From Madurella fahalii (Eukaryota; Ascomycota; Sordariomycetes; Sordariales), in assembly GCA_029876055.1 (NCBI GenBank), contig CM056875.1, forward strand, positions 2,542,001-2,606,000: a stretch of 64,000 bases of DNA. Reading direction: 5' to 3'. How positions within the stretch are numbered: position 1 is the stretch's first letter; the number at the start of each line of letters is the position of its first letter. Under the pieces are notes generated by a model. It did not search any database. It had not been told where the DNA came from and saw nothing but the letters and a program-made list of their open reading frames with translations. The translations under genes and the position numbers were made by a program. Shown piece after piece: positions 56,952 to 64,000 of this stretch.

Positions 56952-57832
56952 TGCATAACTTGAAGGTGGCAGCCGCTTCATCACGATTCCAGGCCACGCC
57001 AGGCAATGGCGTTGGGCGATGCACCGCCCACAGAGTGTGGAAACAGCTTCAGACTCACACGTGGTTGCAATGGGAGATTTCCCATTGCCCCCAAGGCTTC
57101 GACCCCGGCGTCACGGTGGATCGCCATTAGCCGTCCTGCTGTGCCTCCCCCGGGATAGCGGGGTAAGGACATGAAAGCCATGCGCGTCAACCTCGCGTTC
57201 CTTAGTCAGCACCCAACTGCGTCTGTTTGTACAGTACAGCAACGCACTTCGTACGTGTATATCGCATTCACAGAAGTGACGGATCTCTTGGTCTTGGCGA
57301 GAGCACACAGCCTGTTAGCGTCCCTCAGAAAGTCCTGGAAGTGGGGTTCCTGACAAACCCGAAATCAGCCTGGAAGTCGGGAAGTTGCAGAAAGTGAGAC
57401 ATGCAGTGCGATGGGCGATTTACGCGGGTCGTGACGGAAGCTGCACCGGAGAGCTCCCCAGGCGATGGCTTCTCGGCATGTCGGCGGCGCGGGAAAGTAA
57501 ACAATGCATGGATCCTGCCGCTCTTCAAAACTCTCTCTGCCGCGTCGGTTGCTTTCTACCTGCACGCCTATCTACCTTTGTGTTAAAGCATCCCAGATCC
57601 CATCCAATTGCTAGCAAGCATCATTGGTCTTTTTTGATCAGATATCCCCAGATCGCGATACCTGTCGGTCCCTGCTGAGGATCCGGGGATCAAACGCCCC
57701 TCATTCTCGGCGCGCCCCAATATCGCCGAAATTACATTTGGCCACACCCCTGCTCTCCCGCAGTCCTGGGGCCATCGTGACCTGCGACAATCCGGCCGGT
57801 CTTGGCTTAATTGGGATTTTAATATTAAAGCC
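56952..57832. other. Intergenic, DAD2 3' side and upstream region of the next gene
   Basis: About 880 bp, no supportable gene; the right half presumably holds the promoter of the TPX2-like gene. Confidence 0.55.
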
Positions 57833-59890
57833 ATGGCGGCCAGTTCTCGACCTCGACAGGGCGCCCATTCTCGCAACGTCCTCGGCGAGCTTTCAGTTGG
57901 CAACATCCAGAACATCAAGCCGGCCATTGAGTCTCTGAACCAGGACCTGGACAACTTGCACATCCACAGCCCTGTCAGGAAAGAGAATATATCCGAGATT
58001 CTTGTCAGCAGCTGTCAAGGAATCAAGCATCGTCCAGCCCTCGAAGCCACCAGCCCCTGCCGAGCCGCATCCACAACACCCGACATCAGCCACCCTCTCC
58101 GTGGCACATCCAACACAAGCTCTGGTGCCGGCATAAACACCACCAAGCACAGCTCACAAGGCAAGACGCCCGGCGGACTCGGAATGTCTGGCGTAACGTG
58201 CGCTAACCACGCCCCAGCAGACTTTGAGAGCAACAACCCCCTTGCCCTGGCCAGCCAACAACTTCCGAGCACTCAGGCGCAGCTCTGGAAACACCAGGAA
58301 GGTCAGTTCGAGTGGCTGCTTTCAATTCCAGTAAACGCCTCCGCCAAGGAGCGCGGGTCTCTCGGCGACTCTCGTGACGACACAGAGCTGCCCAGGGACG
58401 AGAAGAGGCTGTATTTCGGGTGCAATCTCGTGCACCGCAGAACGCAGTCCGGCGCGTCACCTGGCAAGGCCGGCAGACCAGCTAACATCTATACGCTATT
58501 AGCCACGCGTGTTGAGGGTGCCCACAAGTTCAGAATGGACGGGGTAGCTGCCTCAGCAGACCAGCCTCACCACAGCGAGACAACTGTGGCCGAGCCGCAG
58601 ACAGGAACCCCAGAGCTGCCCAAGTCCCCAGAAACAGCCCTGGTCGCCAAAGATGACGGCGCCTCGGAGCATCTCCTTGTCTCCCAACCGCCAAGGCCCT
58701 TGTCCCGGATTGAGGATTCTGTCGAAGAACTCGATAAGCTGGAAGAAGAGCTAGAAGCCCTGAACGAGGTCGCCCAGCTCGGCCAAGTGGCATCTCCCGA
58801 GCCAACCAAGGTTCCCGTGCAGGGAATTAACGAAGCAGAGACCAAGTCGACGCCCTTGAAGCGGGCATCTTCGGTCAGGACGGCCGCAAGCTCGGTCAAA
58901 GGCAAATCAGTGGCGCGCAGCTCATCTGTACGCAAGCCGACCTCGGTGGCATCTACCGACGAGGACGGCACGACCACACGAAAAGTCCCGAGACCGACAA
59001 GCCTTCTCCCGCCGAAACCGCCCGCCAAGTCTAGCAAGCCTCCCACGGTCGCGGCGTTCGAGCTGCCGGGCGAGGCCGTGGCTCGTCGCTTGAAGGAGCA
59101 ACGTGAGGCCCGCCGGTCCCAGCATATCACGCCCGAGCAAGCTGCCGCCGTGGCTGCCGCGTACTCACCTTCCAAGCCGCACGTCAAGTCCACGAAGCCT
59201 CCGACCCGTCCCACGTTTGAGCTGCCTGGCGACGCCATCTCGCGGCGGAAGCGCGAGGAACGTGAGGCAAAGCTGCGGGCGCAAGAAGAGGAAGAGCGCA
59301 AGCGTCGCGAGTTCAAGGCCAGACCCATCCGCGCCAGCATCGTCCCCAGCTCGGCACCGCGAGAGACGCTGGCCAGCCTGGCCCGGCGGGACAGGGCCGC
59401 GGGTTCGGGCTCGTCCGAGTCAGCCACCCCCACGCCTACCGTTAAGAAGAGACACTCGACGGCTGTCCCGTCCTCGTCGTCCAAGGGGACTGCATCCTCG
59501 GCTTCTCAACAACAGCAGCAACAAACCCGGCAGCCAGCCCGCGGCCGTGAAACGCAGAAGCAGCCGCAACAACAGAACCAGCCCACCAGCAGCAGCCGTG
59601 CGACATCGACGTCGACGGGCAGCATCCACAGCGGCGGCAGCAAGCGGAGCACGGTCAGCGCTGAGGAGGCGCAGCAGCAGAAGATGAGGGGGAAAGAGAT
59701 CTTTTCCAAGGACAACTCGTACGCGGCAGACCGGGAGCGGGAGCGCCGCGAAAGGGAGGAGGCGACGAGGCTTGCGCGACAGGAGGCGGCGGAGCGGTCT
59801 AGGCAGCTGAGCCGCGAGTGGAAGGAGAAGCAGGAGAAGATGAAGAAACTGAGGGATCCGAAGGAGAAGGTTGTTGCTTCGGCAGCGTGA
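57833..59890 (+). CDS. Disordered, basic protein with a duplicated TPX2-C-like module
   Basis: Single-exon ORF of 685 aa; ATG at 57833 in a favourable context (CCATGG). I do not recognise an orthologue. The N terminus (NVLGELSVGNIQNI...LNQDLDNLHIHSP) may be a short helical motif. Residues about 285-310 form an acidic coiled coil (EELDKLEEELEALNE). Two copies of a module follow: K-x-x-K-P-P-T, three residues, FELPG[ED]A, two residues, RR, two residues, E-x-REA, at about residues 400-430 and 453-485. The second copy runs into a charged helix ending FKARPIR (about 490-498). That ending and the RR-rich helix resemble the TPX2 C-terminal microtubule-binding family (FKARPxP). The end (about 600-685) is another highly charged Glu/Arg/Lys coiled coil. 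A microtubule or spindle role is an inference, mildly supported by DAD2 and shugoshin nearby. Confidence 0.85.
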   Translation: MAASSRPRQGAHSRNVLGELSVGNIQNIKPAIESLNQDLDNLHIHSPVRKENISEILVSSCQGIKHRPALEATSPCRAASTTPDISHPLRGTSNTSSGAGINTTKHSSQGKTPGGLGMSGVTCANHAPADFESNNPLALASQQLPSTQAQLWKHQEGQFEWLLSIPVNASAKERGSLGDSRDDTELPRDEKRLYFGCNLVHRRTQSGASPGKAGRPANIYTLLATRVEGAHKFRMDGVAASADQPHHSETTVAEPQTGTPELPKSPETALVAKDDGASEHLLVSQPPRPLSRIEDSVEELDKLEEELEALNEVAQLGQVASPEPTKVPVQGINEAETKSTPLKRASSVRTAASSVKGKSVARSSSVRKPTSVASTDEDGTTTRKVPRPTSLLPPKPPAKSSKPPTVAAFELPGEAVARRLKEQREARRSQHITPEQAAAVAAAYSPSKPHVKSTKPPTRPTFELPGDAISRRKREEREAKLRAQEEEERKRREFKARPIRASIVPSSAPRETLASLARRDRAAGSGSSESATPTPTVKKRHSTAVPSSSSKGTASSASQQQQQQTRQPARGRETQKQPQQQNQPTSSSRATSTSTGSIHSGGSKRSTVSAEEAQQQKMRGKEIFSKDNSYAADRERERREREEATRLARQEAAERSRQLSREWKEKQEKMKKLRDPKEKVVASAA

Positions 59891-61010
59891 TGCTGCTGAT
59901 TCTTTTGCCTAGATTCCCCCGGAGTCATTAGTCGGTCTGTGGGGAAATGGTTGGTAGAGTGGAGTGGAGCGGAGCGAAACGTGCTGCATTGCAGGACTGC
60001 GTTTTAGGAGTTTGTTTGTCTCCGTCTTTCGGGGAGGGGTTCGTATTTGGTTTGGTTTTTCACCGTTACCGTTGTTTTATGGAGGGGTTTTGGGGCGTGT
60101 GCTGTGCGTTTTAGGAGCGCAAAAGGGGATGATGTGTGTCTGTATCTGCCTTATTTTTTTATTGTGGGGGGTGGTTTGGCAGGAGTCTTCAGTGTATTGA
60201 TACCCCTGCCTGGTTTGGAGTCCGAGAACACGGTTATTACTTGTTAGGTCTGCTGCTTTAGGAAGACACGCTGGGACTTGCAGAATTGAGATATCTTAGC
60301 TTACTTCGCTCTTGATGCTTGCCGTTGAGGGGAGGGGAGGCATGATTGGGGCTGGCGTGCCTTCAGTGCTATCGGTCGAAGTGCTGTTTTCATTATCAAG
60401 GTGTCTGCGTTTGATGAACCACAAGTGGCAAACGGCAGGCCTGTGTTTTGATTCTAAGTACTGGATTATATCTTATACCGATATGACCCAGGGCCGATGT
60501 AGTTTGGGGTTGTTCCCGTCTGTTACCCACAACGACAGGGTCACGTTTCCAACACCAGTCCGTCATTCTTTGCGGAAGCGAGCTGTACCCTTGGACTGCA
60601 GGGCTGGAAATGTTTTCTGGACTGTAATTCATCTGAAATCCGATCTCGATGGTTTCTTATCCCTGGCAACAGCCAGCTAATGAGAACAAGAGGGGTGAAT
60701 AAGTTGGCGTCACCGTTGCCGCGAACATTGCTCTCTCTTTTTCCCCTTTTGTTTCTCTGATCATATCTGTAATTAGGTTTAGGGCTGCATAGGTGATAGA
60801 AAGGTTCATTATCTAGAACGTGTGCCTTAGGGCCTGAAATACAGTCTCCTTTATAGACAGCGTCTTACTCGCCACCACATCCTGCTCCTACCAATACCAT
60901 TGGAGTCCTGTCCAATGCCCCGCCAATACTTGAATTTGTCAATGTCCAAGAACATCGCCACCATCAACGCAGCACAGAAGCTGTGATAGCCGGAGCCGCG
61001 CCAGGTGTCT
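59891..61010. other. Intergenic between convergent TPX2-like and RBR genes
   Basis: About 1.1 kb of two 3' flanks; T/G-rich on the plus strand near 60000-60200. Nothing gene-like. Confidence 0.6.
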
Positions 61011-62424
61011 TTAAAGGGCTTGGAGGCGGTTGTAGCGGCACCGCCTACAAGCTAAGACCCTACATTGCGTACACTCATAGATGTACATGGGGAGGTAATC
61101 GTGGCATTCCTCGCACCGGTGCCGGCCTCCACGGGACCTCCAATCCCGATGCCGGCACTGGTGGTTAGCTCTGAGGTTTTGTAGTTCCCTCTCAACGAGG
61201 TTGGCCCGCCGCTGGGCGCCCATGCGTGCAGCATTGCGGTCGACAATGGCGTTGGCGCGAGTAACGAGCCGCTCCTCATCCCATTGCTGGCACCCGCAAG
61301 TCTTCCATCGTTCTCCGCAGACATAGCAGAACTGGTATCCGCAGCGGCAGGCTGAGGATCGGGGCAAGTATCAGAGCGAGTTCCTCAGTCAGTAGGTAGT
61401 GATCCGGCCACTCACTTATGTGGTTGCAGCCGTGGTGGAGTTCGACGACGGATTGACACGAGCTGCACCGCTGCCAACCTTGCTCGGCCGCAAGGCGTAG
61501 CGTCTCCTGGAGAGCAGTATCTTGAGGGCAGTCGCTCCCTTGATGTGCGCGGGCTTTGCATATAGAGCATGTCTGGCCGAAACATCGCACGCAAGTTGCA
61601 ACATTTAGTCGAATGGACTGCGGCGGGACGAATGTCGAACAGGCTGGCTGATGGCAATACGTCCTGTTTGGGGTTTCAAACTCGATCTTTTTGGCTCGGA
61701 ACGTCCCCATGAACTTTGCGTCGTTGACGAGGTCACGGTAAATCTGCAGAGGAATCTCCCGGCCGCAACACCGAGGAGGAAACAGCGTCTCATCGGTAAG
61801 GGAGGCCTTGAATAAACTATCAAGACAGTCGCGGCAGTAATCATGCGAGCAGGGGCAGGCAGCGACATCGGTGGCATATTTCTTGTCGCAACACGCGACA
61901 CAGACCTTTGACGGCTGCTGTCGCTCGCCGTTGGTAGCTGGCCACCGTCTGCTTGCTGCCCACGTCGACGACTCTGCTCGACTCGTCGTGGCCCCATCCT
62001 TGTCGGTCGAAAGAAATTGAAGGTTCTGGAACTTCTCAACCAAGTTGCCGTCGACAGACGACGGGACAACTGGCACGTGGACCTTGGCATCCCGATGGGC
62101 CCCTTGAGAGCTCAAAGCAAAGGCCATCTCCCTGTCGCGGGCGGACTGCTCCTCCTCTTGCAGCGAACGTTGGAGCAGCCTGGCATCTGAAACCACGGCA
62201 CGAGCGATGCTCTCGCACATGGCATGGTCTGCGAGGCTCTGCAAGGCCGACGCGAGCTCGCTTTGATAGGCGTCAAGCGCAACTTCAGCATCATTGACCT
62301 CTCCCAGACGCCGCTTGCCCTTTCGATTCCCCGCAGCCGCGGCTTCCCGGAGGGCCCTGAGGTCCTCCAGCTGCATTTGGATGACGAGGTCTCGGGTCTG
62401 CGGGTCGAGGTCGTCAAGATACAT
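61011..62424 (-). CDS. RBR (RING1-IBR-RING2) E3 ubiquitin ligase
   Basis: Exons 62424-61416 and 61351-61011; the 64-nt intron (GTGAGT...CCTCAG) falls inside RING2. It encodes 449 aa. The start at MYLDDLDPQT is the first ATG; upstream codons need a TTG start. The N terminus has a helical segment with LQSLADHAMCESIARA. RING1 is C175VACC...CPCSHDYCRDCL...CC220. The IBR is around 256-299 (YCHQPACSTF...CVRCFGQTCSICKARAHQGSDCP). RING2 is C320SSC...GCNHITCRCGYQFCYVCG, in which Cys333 occupies the catalytic position (GCNH) that forms the ubiquitin thioester in RBR ligases. A further Cys/His cluster follows near the end (HQCRHRDW, CEECHDYL, CTQCRVLACRRC), a possible extra zinc-binding unit. Fungal genomes carry many such RBR proteins of unknown substrate. 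Divergent from the esterase gene. Confidence 0.93.
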
Positions 62425-63382
62425 GGTAGCAGGTTGTCGGCTCTCGCAGGTCAATGGGTTTGTGCAAGCACGGTCATGAACCGCAAGGGTGGCCGCGATT
62501 CTGGCCTTGACGAACGAAGGGAGAAGCAGAAGTCATCGGGCAGAAAGAGCACATTCGCTGCAATGAGGCCTACGGTCGGCATACTCTCTTCTCCGCCAAG
62601 CAGAGCAGACCAACCAGACATCTATCTCGGACAAACTGGCACGATACAAACGAAACTGTTGCCGTCGGCAACCTATTGGACTGTCGAAGCAGGAAACGAG
62701 GCGCCTAGCCAATCCGGGCAGGCGGGTCGTTCTGCAAGGTTCAAATTGGCGTGACGGCGTAGAAGACAAAAAATGATATAAATAGATAAAATAAATGTGG
62801 GAAAAAGTGAGAGAAAATAAAGGGGAGAAGGAGGGTCTATGTTTGTGAGAGAGAGAGAGAGAGAGAGAGGAGAGAAGGGCAAAACAAGAAAAGAAACAAG
62901 AAAATAGATAATTAAGGAGAGTAGGAATTGAAAGAAACATAGAAGGGGAAAAGACAAGTACTGTAGCACAGTGATGGACCTCCGTACTACTACTTAGAAC
63001 ACTTCGCCCCACTAACAATTGCGATTTAGCCTCGTGTGCGCCGCCAGAAAGCTTGTGGATCGCTGCTGTGTCACCGGCCGGGGCCCCTCGAAGATCCCGA
63101 ACCACTGTCGCCTATGGCACGGGTTACAGGGCAGCAAAACAATTAAATGTGCGGTGCCTGCCCGCGTTCCCCTCTCGTCATCCTCGCGGCACTTCGCAAT
63201 CCTTCCCGTCAAGACACCGACAACAAAGTCCGAGCCTGCGGAAACCGTTAGCCAACCGCCGGCTCACCGTCTTCGTAACATTTTTCATATCATGGCGGCA
63301 TGCGGCAGATAATAGCCGAGCAGGCATTCAACAGCGCCAAGCTCCCCTCCGCACTGCAGCGGACCCTGGACCGAGACCCGCC
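62425..63382. promoter_or_regulatory. Divergent intergenic region RBR/carboxylesterase
   Basis: About 960 bp upstream of two outward-facing genes. It contains a (GA)n tract (62847-62869) in a purine-rich stretch of roughly 200 bp (62760-62960). No coding region is supported. Confidence 0.6.
62847..62869. repeat. (GA)n microsatellite
   Basis: Eleven to twelve GA units in a purine-rich promoter-proximal region; GA-repeat DNA often stays nucleosome-poor. Confidence 0.95.
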
Positions 63383-64000
63383 ATGCTCTTACCGTCGAGC
63401 TTAAAGCGGAGGCCGCAGCGCTGGATGGTGCCGTGGCTCTCTGCACTCGCCGCGGTGCTGCTGCTCTGGCTCTACGCCTACGTGTACGGATACGGGAACG
63501 TCCAAAGGTTGTCTGCGTCGCTGTTTCCCCTGGGCAAAGGCAACGGCAACGGAGGCGACACGCATCCGGGAGCGGGAGCGGGATCGGGATCGGATCCAAC
63601 AGACCCGGAGCTTGCGCCAACCAGAACCACCATGGCGAAACCAACGGCGACCGGCCCATCGGCCTCGGCCCCCGCTGCCACTCTTCGTCAGGGCACCTAC
63701 GTTGGCGTAACACTGCTCCCGTCGGCCCGCTATCCCAAGGCGATTGAAGCCTTTCGCGGCGTGCCCTATGGCCAAGATACGGGCGGCGAGAACCGCTTCC
63801 GTCCGCCGAAGCCGGTGCCGGAGTCCACAAGGACTTTTGACGCCGTGCGGTTTGGCCAGGTGTGCCCGACTGACGGCGTGGTGCGCGAGGACATGGGCGA
63901 GAATTGTCTGAACGCAAACATCTACCGACCGGCTGGGCTGGTCGACAAGGACGGCTATGCAAAGGAAGGGAGCGAGAAGCGGAAGGCGCAGCTGCCCGTC
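63383..64000 (+). CDS. Type-B carboxylesterase/lipase with N-terminal membrane anchor (3' truncated by window)
   Basis: ATG at 63383, open to the window edge (206 codons). Residues about 15-36 (WMVPWLSALAAVLLLWLYAYVYGYG) form a membrane helix after a basic start (LKRRPQR), suggesting a type-II anchor. A Gly/Ser/Thr/Pro-rich stem of about 65 residues comes next. The alpha/beta-hydrolase domain then begins: GTYVGVTLLP, then IEAFRGVPYGQ, NRFRPPKPV and GENCLNANIYRP, the characteristic N-terminal blocks of carboxylesterase family B (the first disulfide cysteine is in QVCP and the second block in ENCL). The nucleophilic Ser (GxSxG) and the other triad members lie beyond the window. A membrane-anchored rather than secreted form is less common for this family. 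Confidence 0.9.
   Translation, partial: MLLPSSLKRRPQRWMVPWLSALAAVLLLWLYAYVYGYGNVQRLSASLFPLGKGNGNGGDTHPGAGAGSGSDPTDPELAPTRTTMAKPTATGPSASAPAATLRQGTYVGVTLLPSARYPKAIEAFRGVPYGQDTGGENRFRPPKPVPESTRTFDAVRFGQVCPTDGVVREDMGENCLNANIYRPAGLVDKDGYAKEGSEKRKAQLPV

Noticed and set aside
58567..59484. 305-codon frame antisense to the TPX2-like gene
   Set aside because: Ser/Arg/Leu composition typical of the reverse strand of a GC-rich coding sequence; no motifs.
1..64000. CRISPR array, bacterial-type operons, Shine-Dalgarno sites
   Set aside because: No repeat-spacer array is present, and spliced eukaryotic genes rule out prokaryotic features.

Overview
This is nuclear DNA of a filamentous ascomycete. Nearly every recognisable gene has short (48-78 nt) spliceosomal introns with GT/GC donors, CTAAC/CTGAC-type branch points and AG acceptors. 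The proteins are typical fungal versions: ECL1, DET1, HUL4, CRM1, shugoshin, the DASH subunit DAD2 and single-TM stress-sensor-like proteins. Codon use is GC-rich. Protein resemblance and architecture suggest a Sordariomycete (Sordariales/Chaetomiaceae-like), but that placement is an inference.

Layout. The left third is gene-poor: the 3' end of a pisatin-demethylase-like cytochrome P450 (1-788), then a ~10 kb gene desert with a small hairpin (MITE-like) element, then one small gene, ECL1 (10983-11411, minus), then a second desert of almost 13 kb with minisatellites and homopolymers. From 24.3 kb the window becomes ordinary gene-dense euchromatin: DET1-like histidine phosphatase (minus), PRKRIP1/DUF1168 splicing factor (plus), CCT3 chaperonin subunit (minus), a Mid2/Wsc-like membrane protein (minus), HUL4-type HECT E3 ligase (minus), CRM1/exportin-1 (minus), tRNA-Trp (plus), alanine-glyoxylate aminotransferase AGX1 (minus), VPS29 retromer subunit (plus), shugoshin (minus), a complete P450 (plus), DAD2 (plus), a disordered protein with a duplicated TPX2-C-like module (plus), an RBR E3 ligase (minus), and the 5' part of a membrane-anchored type-B carboxylesterase (plus, cut by the window edge).

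The genes are mostly conserved housekeeping functions and form no operon or obvious biosynthetic cluster. Three adjacent-ish genes (shugoshin, DAD2, TPX2-like) concern chromosome segregation, but the set is interrupted by a P450 and may be chance. I found no convincing novel defence, mobile or biosynthetic system. The most notable observations are three non-canonical GC-AG introns among the nine introns of CRM1, a threonine at CRM1's leptomycin-B site, a possible mitochondrial-presequence start upstream of AGX1, the duplicated TPX2-like module, a low-complexity insertion in the HECT domain of HUL4, and the TA-flanked hairpin element in the first desert.

Exon boundaries were worked out by hand from splice motifs, reading-frame continuity and protein-family conservation. 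Lengths quoted are for those models.
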